The translations under genes and the position numbers were made by a program. From Lasioglossum baleicum (taxonomy: Eukaryota > Arthropoda > Insecta > Hymenoptera > Halictidae), in the NCBI RefSeq assembly GCF_051020765.1, contig NC_134929.1:4056786-4120785 (forward strand): a DNA stretch of 64,000 bases, written 5' to 3'. Positions within the stretch are counted from its first letter, which is position 1, and each line of letters opens with the position of its first letter. This document shows, piece after piece, positions 34,951 through 44,974 of this stretch. Under the pieces are notes generated by a model. That model did no database searches. It saw nothing but the letters and a program-made list of their open reading frames with translations, and was not told the origin of the DNA.

Positions 34951-36688
34951 TATACGTGGTCTAGCGGTGTGTGAGTGTACTCTAGCGGTGTGTGAGTGAT
35001 CACGCGCGACCGTCATCTGCTAGGAGACGGCCCCCTTAATAAAGGGTCAAAGAACCGTATCGGGAGGGGACCGGACCGACCGTTAGGGAATGCAAGAACC
35101 ACCCGCAGCTTTGAACACTCCTTAAGGAAGAGATCAAAATCGAAGATCACTTCTAATGCCATCTGTTGCACGCCCCGAGAGCGGCTACTCTCAGGAGCGT
35201 GCCTAGGAAGCGACAAATACCGACACGGCGCCCCGCATCGGAGGATCACCCGACGACGAAATATTGGCCGCCAACCAAAACCATTCCGGATCCGGAGAAG
35301 TGGCAACAGGCACCGCTGCACACGAGCCCGTAAACTCGGAGACGACGTGCTAGGACAATGGGGCTGCAATTGCATATCATCGGCATTTTGGTGGTCCAGC
35401 CGGCGTCTCACCCGCCTACAGTCGGCCCCGGTAAGGGTGGTGCGGAGGAGCGCCTGAGAGGATTAATCCTCGCCGATCGTCTTCGACGATCGGCCATTGG
35501 TGATTTGATAGGTCGTGGGTCCAACGACCTGTTCTGATAGGTCGATTCTGCGACTAGCGTAGTCGCGTTGCGGGTGCGCCCATAGGGAATTTCGGCAAGA
35601 CGAAAGGAGTGGGGAGATCGAAAATCGAAGCGCTCCGTCGATGCGACGCAGGATCACTGTCGCGCTGGTTATCGAGCAGATTGGTCGTGCTTCCGCAATT
35701 TCGCTTCAGATACTTTCCGTGTTCCGTCGAACTGAACGTAGTACGCGGCGCGGGTGGTTCTTCGCGACGTTGTTCGAGTACGATTCCCGAGCGAAGGCCA
35801 AGAGTTCCGGCCACATTGCAGAAATCCGGCTAGCTGATTACAGCACGGTAAGTCGACAAAGTGATCCTCGGTCGTATTTCGTGTTGGCTCAATATTTAGT
35901 GCGAGGACGAGACGAGTGCGTATCGTCCTCGAACCATTGGTGATTGCCGAGGCCTTTGGCCTCGTGCTTTGGTGCTCGCGTACTCTCGGAAACGCTTTGA
36001 GCCTTCACGAACAGTCTCCCCTCCGATTAGTCGGAAGTCTTCCTCTAGGAGCCGCGTCGGGAAAGGATAAGTTCGGTATTTAGCGAATTCGATAAAGTAG
36101 CGTCGATCGCGCTCGTCAATCTCGCGACAGTCCGTCGAAACTGCGCCGAACATCTGCGTTCCGCGAATTCCGTCTCCGTGGAGACGTGCATTGTACCGTC
36201 GTACCGTATTAACCGTATTCGCGAAATCTCGACTAACGCGCTCCGCGATCTAAGACCCATCGCAAAAGTGTACAAGGAGCGCGGGCTCCCGGGTTGCGGC
36301 CACGTGGCCGCCCACCTGTAATTTACCATTTGACACCGAATAAATTCATTCGAGCCCTAACCGTTTCGAGTTTATTTCCGGCCTGCGAGATCCGTCCTGC
36401 CGCGAGGGCTGTCCCCGTTATTCCCTGTGTCCGAACTCCTAGCCGTTCGTGCCGTCGAAGTTTCTTCGTGATCGCGAGAAGAGTCGAAGCTCGCGTTCGA
36501 CGTCCTCGAACACGAGACTTTAGCGTTCCTTAGTGCGGTACTCCCGAGTACCTGGCACCCGAACAATATTTAGCGTTCTATTCGATTCTCCTCGCCAATT
36601 ACATTTGTCCCGAGAGGACCGTGTTCGCGCGGCCGCGTGACCGTTTCCGCCGGTCAACAAGCCGGTCGAATACGGGCAACGTTACAGA
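34951..36688. other. GC-rich unassigned block, possibly a large LTR
   Basis: Sharply GC-rich between AT-rich flanks. It opens with a doubled CTAGCGGTGTGTGAGTG, contains an AATAAA-type signal at about 36341 and ends GGGCAACGTTACA, like the 3' tip of the LTR at 60120-61136. Open frames exist on both strands but show no domain. I could not find a matching TG tip with a target duplication, so an LTR is only a guess. Confidence 0.35.
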
Positions 36689-36801
36689 ATATTGAAATCC
36701 CGTAAAAAAAAAGTAAACTTTATATTCGCAAACTATTAACGAACAATTCACGAACGATTTATGAATATTGAAATCCCGTAAAAAAAAGTAAACTTTATGC
36801 G
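36689..36801. repeat. Direct repeat pair, about 38 bp
   Basis: GAATATTGAAATCCCG plus an A-run and AGTAAACTTTAT occurs at about 36688 and again at about 36762, 74 bp apart. Confidence 0.85.
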
Positions 36802-38375
36802 TTTTCACCGTAGCAGTGATGACAAATCAGCTAGCGTTGTATTGCATTTGTTATAGATGTTGGGGGGTGGGTGGCAGAACAAAAGAGATTGTAAGAAGGA
36901 CAGATATATTCGAAATATGCATAAATCTCGACGGAGGTAAACCTCGATCTTATAATATCCTTTGTAATATGTATGACAATAACCTTTTCACTTGGCAGAA
37001 AGAGATAAAACAATATCGTTTCATCTTTTGTTCCGTCGTACCGGAATAGAATTCGTAGGTTTCCTTCGGACAGGATTTATGATGCGAACGTGCCTAAATA
37101 TCCTCCTCAAGGATTAAACAACTAGGGTCATTCGGCGACCAGTCAAGGCATCTGTTTAACGTTCAGTTTTTTCTACACCCTCGAAATTACACGGTGTCAT
37201 AAATTTTGTCCCTCCGAAGGACCGTCCGCGACCGTTACGCAGGGTCTCGAATTACCTGGAACCGTCGTGTCGTCGACCGAGTAAGATCTCGCCCCACTCC
37301 TCCTTCCTAGGGCCTCATTCTGAGCTACGGGAAGGAGGTCCTAGGAGTCAAAGTGTGTACTGATTGGGAAATGCAACTTTCTGCAGGAACCAATCAGTGC
37401 ATCTTATTTCATATTCGAGAATCCAACGAGCATCGCGCCAGGACTGGAAGACGAAATCGCTCAGTTGAGTTTTACGCTCTAACGCCGTGACATTCTCCAG
37501 TCCTCGGGTAGACAAGTACAACGCACGAGCCGTTGTCTTGTCAATCGTTTATAACATGTGCAAAGTTAGCATCACGGTAGTTCGTCGTCCAGTGATCAGG
37601 ACATCCGACAAACCGGGATCGCGTCGGTCGAAATCCCTCGCGAACCGGATCAAATCAATCGAGATCCCTCGCGTGCGTTCAATTACAAACGCGAATCCTC
37701 ATATTATCATCTGCGCGCGTATAAGGCAGGGCCTGCTAGATCAGCCTTACTGACGAGTCCACTAGCAGGTCCGGGACGAAACGCTTCCATTAACGTATTC
37801 ATGCGATATCAAGTCAAGCGAATCAATTATTGTCTTTTGCGATCATTCTATCATTTGAACTAGCTGCCCAAGATTAACTTGGCGGGCAGTGATCCGGAAC
37901 AGTCGCGAACCCACAGTTCCGCGGCTAAACATCTTTTGTACTACGCAAGTTTAAAAGTCTGCAAGCTATAAGTATAACTTAGGAAAAACGCCGAAAAATG
38001 TGGTTTTTATTTTTTTTTTTTTACTATGACACACCACTCTCAGGAATTTGAAAAAATTGAGCATAATACTTACGGTAATATCTCATTGCTAAATTAAATT
38101 TGTGATAGTATCTTTTATATTTATATATGAAATCTGCATTTTCTAGATTTTTTTCGTGTTTTTCATTTATTACAATCACAGTTTTCGTTTTTTTATATAA
38201 ATAATATTAATCCTCTCAAATAATATTAATTATATATAAATATTACTCAATTAATTATATAAATAATATTAGTCCTCTCAAATAATATTAATTATCCCGC
38301 CATGTGCGCGGCCAAACAAAGTACATAAGTACATACGCGCATACGCGTGAAGTCTTGCACCAATATCTCTGCTCG
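36802..38375. other. Unassigned sequence, no gene seen
   Basis: Mixed composition. Around 37288-37352 a loose inverted pair (CTCCTCCTTCCTAGG / GGAAGGAGGTCCTAGGAG) occurs, and around 37728-37772 another (GCCTGCTAG / CTAGCAGG). From 37980 the sequence is AT-rich. The part just before 38381 may be the 5' untranslated or promoter region of the RS/RGG gene, because it rejoins sequence after 39628 once the Transib MITE is removed. Confidence 0.4.
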
Positions 38376-38380
38376 CGGCG

Positions 38381-39623
38381 CACAGTGGGGTATTTGGCCT
38401 GTTTAGCGCGCCAAAACTATTGCGACGTTATTAATAGTGTGAAGGTCATACTATTATATATCGTTGCATTCGTCTGAACACCAGCTACAACACTATCAAA
38501 TCAAAAATACAACTTAATGTTTCAAAAATCGAAGCGACCTTGTTTTTTTGTTTTAAACAAAATTTTTTCGAAGTTTTATATATTGAAGTTTATATTGAAG
38601 TTAATACTGTTAAACTTTTGTTTCAAACATTTTTTCGTCAGATTAAGAGAAATTGCTATTGCAACCGTTACTAATAGTGTAAAAACTATTGCAACGTTGT
38701 TAACAACGTTATTAATAGTGTAAAGGTCATACTATTATATATCGTTGAATTCGTCTGAACACCAGCTACAACACTATCAAATCAAAAATACAACTTAATG
38801 TTTCAAAAATCGAAGCGACCTTGTTTTTTTGTTTTAAACAAAATTTTTTCGAAGTTTTATATATTGAAGTTTATATTGAGGTTAATACTGTTAAACTTTT
38901 GTTTCAAACATTTTTTCGTAAAAAAAAAAAATATATTATAAATATTAATTAATTTTTATTAATTTTTTTTTATAATATAAATTAATATTCTAGCAATAAT
39001 GACTTTCATTTTCCTTCATTTACTTCCAAGTATCTATCACCTACAGCTCAGTTATTTCATCATTATCAGTCATATGATATACGGTCGGTTCATGCCATAC
39101 TGATCTAAATCGCATAAAAAGGTATGTTACAGCAAGAGACCGCATATAAACTTTTCCGGATTGTATAAAGCAATGTCTAATGATTAACCCCTAAAAAGAT
39201 TAAAGAGGTGTTATGCGGAGAAAAAAAGTTATTACATGATACATATTAATTTTCTGAAAAAAAAATTATATCACTTTTAATTGTTTATTCTATCAAAACC
39301 ACCGAAGAGTATAAAACAAAAAGCAGTAAAATTACTCTATAAACCTTCCTTTACATCATAGGTATGTTTTTATCTCGATTTGATACACTAAACTTGTGAG
39401 AAAGATCATTTCTTTAACACAAGTTTTTCCATGCTTCTCTCGGTCACGAGAATATGTTACTTTCAAGTATCTATAGGTTACTAAATAGTACCGTTTATGG
39501 AAAAATATTATTGTACATTACTTGCATATATATTCAGGTACATGGGTAAAAAGTTTTAGTCATTTTGAACAAAGTAAAAATTTCGACTTTTGGCGCGCTA
39601 AACAGGCCAAATACCCCACTGTG
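38381..39623. mobile_element. Transib-type MITE with perfect 5-bp target duplication
   Basis: Perfect terminal repeats of about 36 bp starting CACAGTGGGGTATTTGGCC, flanked by CGGCG on both sides (38376-38380, 39624-39628). The inside contains a near-identical direct duplication of about 200 bp (38435-38639, 38715-38921; offset 281). No transposase. Same family as 5772-6994. Confidence 0.88.
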
Positions 39624-39628
39624 CGGCG

Positions 39629-39752
39629 GGAGAACTCGATCGTCAGATAACGTAATTATTGTACATTGCAGAGGAAGCGTGGTAAGCACCATGATGTTTT
39701 TTTATCAAGATTACTATGATATTATTATAATAATTTGTACAATTGTTTTCAG
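39629..39752 (+). other. Putative 5' exon end and first intron of the RS/RGG gene
   Basis: A donor GTAAGC at 39682 and an acceptor TTGTTTTCAG ending at 39752 bound a 71-bp intron immediately before ATG 39753. The preceding exon (up to 39681) would be 5' untranslated and would extend back across the Transib MITE. Confidence 0.5.
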
Positions 39753-39792
39753 ATGTCAACATCTACCAAATTAGCTGAAAATCTAGCATCCA

Positions 39793-40276
39793 TGTAATGT
39801 ATTGTACGTACGTACGAGTGAGAGAGAAAAGTAACTACTATAGCGCTACGCGACACTGATGCCAAGGCTGTGGTACTGTGGTACTAAACCATACCCCCAC
39901 CATAGCCTACTATTGGCCCTACGTTCCTTTCCAACGTGCCCGCGCACTACACTCACCAGCGTATCACTCTACTGTATCCGTAGAGGTACGCTGGTGAGTG
40001 TAGCGCGCGGGCGCGTTGGAAAGGAACGTAGGGGCAATAGTAGGCTATGGTGGGGGTATGGTTTAGTACCACAGTACCACAGCCTTGGCATCAGTGCTAC
40101 GCGAATTGTATGAGCGTACACGGTAACTACGGCAGTTGCGTGCTAGTTAATACACTGCGCACATTGGCACTCCGGCACGCGTCGTAATTGTTCATATCTA
40201 CGCAATAAATAAATCGTACCATTTAGCAGTTATTAAAGTAAGGTGTGTTTGTGTCCACTCTACCCCAAACATAACA
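39793..40276 (+). repeat. gypsy 1 5' LTR, interrupted by a MITE
   Basis: Starts TGTAATGTATTGTACG, ends CCCAAACATAACA; about 233 bp without the MITE and its target duplication. It retains a segment (AATAAATCGTACCATTTAGC) missing from the 3' LTR. Confidence 0.9.
39854..40096. mobile_element. Palindromic hAT-type MITE in the gypsy 5' LTR
   Basis: 243 bp, almost a perfect palindrome, with tips CACTGATGCCAAGG and CCTTGGCATCAGTG. It is flanked by the perfect 8-bp duplication CTACGCGA (39846-39853, 40097-40104). The 3' LTR, which lacks it, confirms the empty site. The 8-bp duplication points to hAT mobilisation. Confidence 0.92.
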
Positions 40277-40292
40277 ACTGGCGACGAGGATT
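40277..40292 (+). promoter_or_regulatory. gypsy 1 primer-binding site
   Basis: ACTGGCGACGAGGATT follows the 5' LTR; TGGCGACGAGGAT is shared with gypsy element 2. The TGG complements a tRNA CCA end; I do not assign the tRNA. Confidence 0.75.
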
Positions 40293-40425
40293 AAAACTGG
40301 ACTCGTAAATGCACGTGGTCGACAGGTAGGAAGGTGCCTTGATCGAAAATTCGCGACGCGTCCTGTTAAATAAAAGTCGGGTAAAGGATCTGCAGGAAGG
40401 TGCAGCTATAAAGTGATATTCATTT

Positions 40426-40498
40426 ATGTCTGAAAAAAGTAAAACAACGGGGTGGATACAAAATCTAAACAAAGGGCAAATAACACTGTCCAACAGCC
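40426..40498 (+). pseudogene. gypsy 1 Gag N-terminus, cut off by the foldback
   Basis: ATG 40426 opens MSEKSKTTGWIQNLNKGQI and the frame is then broken by the foldback beginning near 40499. The next gag segment resumes at about 44975. The QITLS segment aligns with QLTLS in the Gag of gypsy element 2. Confidence 0.75.
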
Positions 40499-41904
40499 AA
40501 AAAGTATTTCGATTCCCACTATGCGATTCTGGTAGAGTTTTCCGCGCTGATTCCGAATCTGGTTTTAATTTTTTTCCTATACGTCCAGTTTTTGAGAAAA
40601 TGGAGTTTGAAAGAAAGACATATTTTTCAACTTTAAACAAATATTGCGATGTTATTATAAAAGATATTGAATTGTTCTTTACAGCAAAAGATTCTATAGA
40701 GTTTCCCGAATACAGTGATATCCAATATTAATACATTATGATTGTTTAAACGTGTTTAAACAATGATTAAAGACGGAGATGCACCACTTTTGCATCAATT
40801 TTTGCGGATATTTTCGAATTTATCTCAAAAAATAAGGGTCCAGCGAAAAATTGAACTATACCACGCGAAAGAGCAGACTTTTATCTTGAGAAACCCCCCT
40901 GTGAAGTTTGCATGTTCAGCGTTTTTTTCGAACCAGAAAGCTAAATATCTTCGCGCGACATGAGTTTCCGCCAGTGGCGCTCGGGACGGGATACGGCGCA
41001 CAGTGGTCCGGATCGAGAAATTCAGTGACATTTTGTCGAAAAATGAACTTTCTCATATTGACATGTACAAAGTTTGTATTGCTTGCTAAATATCCATCTA
41101 CCTCGAAAATAAAGAAATTAATAAAATATAATCAAAATTGTAATTGTGACGAACACTTAAAGTTGGACATTTATAAAATAGGTTGTTTCGCAGAAGAAGG
41201 ATGCTTATCTTTATCTGGATGCCCTGACCCACCTGTTTAATGTTTTTTCTCTGTTCTTCTTTTAAAATGAAGAGAATTCCTTTACGATAAGAATTTACAC
41301 TGTCAATTAACAATTAATTTAAATAATGTATTAAAAAAGTAATGCACAGTGAAGGCACGGAAATTGTCAAAATTCCTCATCTTTGATACGGAATATCTTT
41401 TGAGTTCCAAGTAGCATCGCATGATTACAAATTGTACTATATTCGGTACACTTTTCCCTATATAGTCATGCACGATTTACTACCAACATCGTCCATCCAC
41501 GCAAGTTATTAATGATTAAAGTGTATCCATCGCTGCGTCGAGCGCGAGCGCCAAGATCGCGCGAGACGCGAAAAATCTCTTCGCACGCGCGCGAGCGGAC
41601 TGTTTCCATTGTAGCCTACAAGCAATTGTTTATTATATGCTGCAGATGAGGAGTCGATTGTTTCCTCATTTTTAGTTTTCATTCAGATGAAACAGAACCA
41701 TTGGAGAGTACACACAGAGTAAAGGATTTCTAAAAGACTCGTACAGTATATATTTAGTGTATATGATATATGTATATATTTAATCAGTGTGTTTAGTTCC
41801 GTTATTCTTACTGCGTGTTATATTATATATATTCATTTATCGTTTAATTAGAATAAGTTTTGATTTATTTTATATTATATCATATTTTATTTGGTTCATA
41901 TTTG

Positions 41905-41976
41905 GTAAGTACAACAACGACTAAACACTTATTGCCTCAGTAATTTCGCATGTAACTGTTCATCTTTGCTATTCAG
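41905..41976 (+). other. Putative 5'-UTR intron of the Transib gene
   Basis: GTAAGTAC at 41905 and TGCTATTCAG ending at 41976 define a 72-bp intron 23 bp upstream of the ATG at 42000. No ATG lies between acceptor and start. Confidence 0.55.
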
Positions 41977-41999
41977 ATATTAATTGTCGAGTGTCGAGA

Positions 42000-43991
42000 A
42001 TGGAAGCTTTTAGAAAATATGGAGACTTATTTATCAGATTAAAGAATTCGTCAAAAGACATGGGTGATTACTCATTCTTATATAAAGAAATATGTGAACG
42101 AATTAATCTTTCTCCGGAACAATCAGAAGGATTAACGAAGAGTTTAAAAGTATTCACTACTAAATTAAAACAGAAGTGGAAACAGTCATATTATACACAA
42201 GCGAGATTCCTTCAACGTAATAAGTCATGGCTGGAGAAAGATTTTTCATATCTAAGTGCCATATTGGCAGAGATTCCGTCTTCAAGTTCGGCAAATACCC
42301 CATTACAACGAAAATCGTCTACTGTAAACATATACAAAGGACGAAAGTTGTATTCTCAATGCAGTAGCAGGGAAAAAATACGGAGATCTCGGTCTCTCAT
42401 TAATAATTTTTCTCTCGATGAATTACTGAGTGCACTAAAGATGAAATTGCGAAAACAAGGCATGCATCAGAAGTTACGCATACTGCAATATTTATTTGAC
42501 AGTAAAAACGACAAAAATATTGAAACGTTTTTTGAAAAAGGACACATGCTTCAACAGAAAACGTTTTCAGCAGAAAAAGCTTTAAGCATTTTCATTATGG
42601 CTGAACTCTCAAAATTTCAGTATATCACCATTAGAAATTCAGCCATAAAATGCCTAAGCAAACTGTTTCCCTCTTATTTTAAACTGTTGCAAGAAAAAAT
42701 ACAGTGCTATCCAGCAAAGAGTAGTACTAAAATTACTGAAACATATGCTCAAGTCGAATTACAAGCCTTATTAGACCATACAGTTTCCCGCATACTGAAG
42801 AGTTTAGATACATTGCCAAATAATTATGAACTAATTCTCATATGCAAATGGGGTTGCGATGGTGCTTCAAGCCAGCAAAGATATAAACAAGTATTTCATG
42901 CAGACCTTAATACGGACGAAGAATCTGTTTTTATATCTAGTATAGTCCCGTTAAAGTTATGTAACAAATTAACTTCAGAAATCCTCTGGGAAAATCCGCG
43001 ACCATCATCTCCTTGGTTTTGCCGGCCAATAAAATTTGAATTTATTAAAGAATCTCAAATAATTATAGAACAAGAAACTAATAGAATAAATAATGAAATT
43101 CGAAATTTGAAGCCGTTTGAAATAAATAATACATCTATAGAATATACCATGTTATTTACAATGGTAGATAATAAAATTTGCAATGCGATTTCGGGTACGA
43201 AATCCTCTATGCGTTGTTATATATGCAATGCAAAACCAACGGAGATGAATGATTTAGAATTTGTAAAATCCAAACCATCTAATAATAATAATTATTCTTT
43301 TGGAATTTCTTCGCTGCATGCTTGGATAAGATGCTTTGAATGGATATTGCATGTATCGTATAATATACTTTTCCAAAAATGGAGTGCTAACACACCCGAC
43401 TTAAAAAACATTCGAAACGAAAGAAAAAAGAAGATTCAAGAACAATTTAAAGAAAAATTGGGACTAGTTGTCGATTACGTAAAACAAGGATGGGGCTCAT
43501 CAAACGATGAGAATACGGCAAGAAGGTTTTTTCAGAATGCTGAAATTTCCGCGGAAATAACAGAAATTGACGTTGTTTTAATTAAAAGGATGCATGTTAT
43601 TTTACAAGTTATTTCGTCTCCATACGAAATACATCTTACCAAGTTCGAAGAATATACGCTACAAACAGCAAAACATTATGTGCAACATTATGGATGGTAT
43701 TACATGCCTGCCTCCATACACAAGATATTAATCCACGGCAAGGATATAGTACAAAATGCTTTACTTCCGATTGGACAGCTTTCTGAGGAGGCACAAGAAA
43801 CGAAACACAAAGATTTCAAAAAATTCAGAAGCAGGAACACGAGAAAAAATTCCAGGATCAACACAAACGAGGATTTACTTCACAGATTGCTCATAAGTTC
43901 CGATCCGTATATATCGACAATACGAGTAAACTCGCAAAGTAAAAAGAACAAGCCGCTAGATCAAGAAGCTGCAGAATTGATACTTACATAG
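42000..43991 (+). CDS. Transib transposase (RAG1-core-like DDE recombinase), intact
   Basis: 663 codons from ATG 42000 (MEAFRKYGDLFIRLK) without a stop. The N-terminal third is helical and basic. The core shows the first catalytic Asp in LICKWGCDGASSQQRYKQ, the conserved PIKFEFIKES segment, and the second Asp in LLFTMVDNKICNAISG followed at once by a zinc-type pair (CYICNAKPTEMND). The SLHAWIRCFEWILHVSY helix follows, then the third acidic region at GSSNDENTARRFF, then the LPIGQLSEEAQETKHKD tail. Family knowledge: Transib transposases cut at CACAGTG-type ends by a hairpin mechanism and are the relatives from which RAG1 derives. With intact ends and duplication this copy may be active. A pseudogene of a second family lies at 8448-13344. 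Confidence 0.93.
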   Translation: MEAFRKYGDLFIRLKNSSKDMGDYSFLYKEICERINLSPEQSEGLTKSLKVFTTKLKQKWKQSYYTQARFLQRNKSWLEKDFSYLSAILAEIPSSSSANTPLQRKSSTVNIYKGRKLYSQCSSREKIRRSRSLINNFSLDELLSALKMKLRKQGMHQKLRILQYLFDSKNDKNIETFFEKGHMLQQKTFSAEKALSIFIMAELSKFQYITIRNSAIKCLSKLFPSYFKLLQEKIQCYPAKSSTKITETYAQVELQALLDHTVSRILKSLDTLPNNYELILICKWGCDGASSQQRYKQVFHADLNTDEESVFISSIVPLKLCNKLTSEILWENPRPSSPWFCRPIKFEFIKESQIIIEQETNRINNEIRNLKPFEINNTSIEYTMLFTMVDNKICNAISGTKSSMRCYICNAKPTEMNDLEFVKSKPSNNNNYSFGISSLHAWIRCFEWILHVSYNILFQKWSANTPDLKNIRNERKKKIQEQFKEKLGLVVDYVKQGWGSSNDENTARRFFQNAEISAEITEIDVVLIKRMHVILQVISSPYEIHLTKFEEYTLQTAKHYVQHYGWYYMPASIHKILIHGKDIVQNALLPIGQLSEEAQETKHKDFKKFRSRNTRKNSRINTNEDLLHRLLISSDPYISTIRVNSQSKKNKPLDQEAAELILT

Positions 43992-44079
43992 ATTTAAGTC
44001 AATCAGCCAATAAAGTAAGTAAAATGTTATTAAAAATAATTAAACATATTAAATTATTTATCATTAAAAAATGATTATT

Positions 44080-44428
44080 TTTTCATATTTTTCAGTGAAA
44101 ATTTCATCGCAATAACTTTTACGACTCAAAAGCTATGACAAAGTGTCACTGAATTTCTCGATACGGACCATTAAAAAATTTTAATTATAAATTATTAGAA
44201 AAAATAGTTTGTAAACTTATAATATATGTAAACAATTTTGTTTTAAGAAAAAAGTATCAATGAAAATTAATTAATAAATATTGTTTAACAATTAAAAAAA
44301 ATATTTAATTATCTATAGTTAAAAATGACTATTTTTTAAATATTTTTAGTGGAAATTTCATTGCAATATCTCTAATGGTTCAAAAGTTATAACAAAATGT
44401 CACTGAATTTCTCGATCCGGACCACTGT
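44080..44428. repeat. Duplicated right terminus of the Transib
   Basis: 44080-44170 and 44340-44428 are diverged direct copies (ATTTTTCAGTGAAAATTTCAT / ACTGAATTTCTCGAT.CGGACCA). The inner copy has lost the heptamer (reads GACCATTAAA) and the outer copy has it (GACCACTGTG). Confidence 0.85.
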
Positions 44429-44974
44429 GCGGCGCAGCGACGGGATACGGAGCGGCGAACGACCGTTCTGGTGGTGAGCGCCACTGGTGACAACTCATGT
44501 CGGGCGAAGATATTTTGCTTTCTGGTTCGAAGAAAACGTCGACCATGCAAACTTCACAGGGGGGTTTCTCAAGATAAAAGTCTGCTCTTTCGCGTGGTAT
44601 AGTTCAATTTTTCGCTGGACCCTTATTTTTTCAGATAAATTCGAAAATATCCGCAAAAATTGGTGCAAAAGTGGTGCATCTCCGTCTTTAATGATCGTTT
44701 AAACATGTTTAAACAATCGTAATGTATTAATATTGGATATCACTGTATTCGGGAAAGTCTACAGAATCTTTTGCTGTAAAGAACAATTCAATATCTTTTA
44801 TAATAACATCGCAATATTTGTTTAAAGTTGAAAAATATGTCTTTTTTTTAAACTCCATTTTCTCAAAAACTGGACGTATAGGAAAAAAATTAAAACCAGA
44901 TTCGGAATCAGCGCGGAAAACTCTATAAGAATCGCATAGTGGGAATCGAAATACTTTTAAAAAGTTGAAATTTG

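Larger units (their letters stand above)
40999..44429 (+). mobile_element. Complete Transib transposon (RAG1 superfamily)
   Basis: 3,431 bp with terminal repeats starting CACAGTGGTCCGGATCGAGA and continuing about 38 bp (to TCAGTGACATTTTGT), flanked by the perfect 5-bp duplication CGGCG (40994-40998, 44430-44434). The tip heptamer CACAGTG is the consensus heptamer of V(D)J recombination signals. It carries one open transposase gene. Five-bp GC-rich duplications and CACWRTG-like tips are known hallmarks of Transib. Confidence 0.95.
40499..44958. mobile_element. Palindromic foldback element (about 1 kb) split by a Transib
   Basis: Arms 40499-40993 and 44435-44958 are near-identical inverted copies (from AAAAGTATTTCGATTCCC inward to CCAGTGGCGCTC). 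The Transib occupies the centre. No coding sequence of its own. The insertion is in gypsy gag. Confidence 0.9.

Noticed and set aside
34996..36530. Open frames of up to 153 codons in the GC-rich block
   Set aside because: Overlapping frames on both strands, no domain, no splice-consistent structure. I also considered rDNA and saw no rRNA-like motifs.
40999..41050. A true V(D)J-type recombination signal with 12/23 spacer and nonamer
   Set aside because: Only the heptamer matches. No ACAAAAACC-like nonamer lies at 12 or 23 bp. It is a transposon end.
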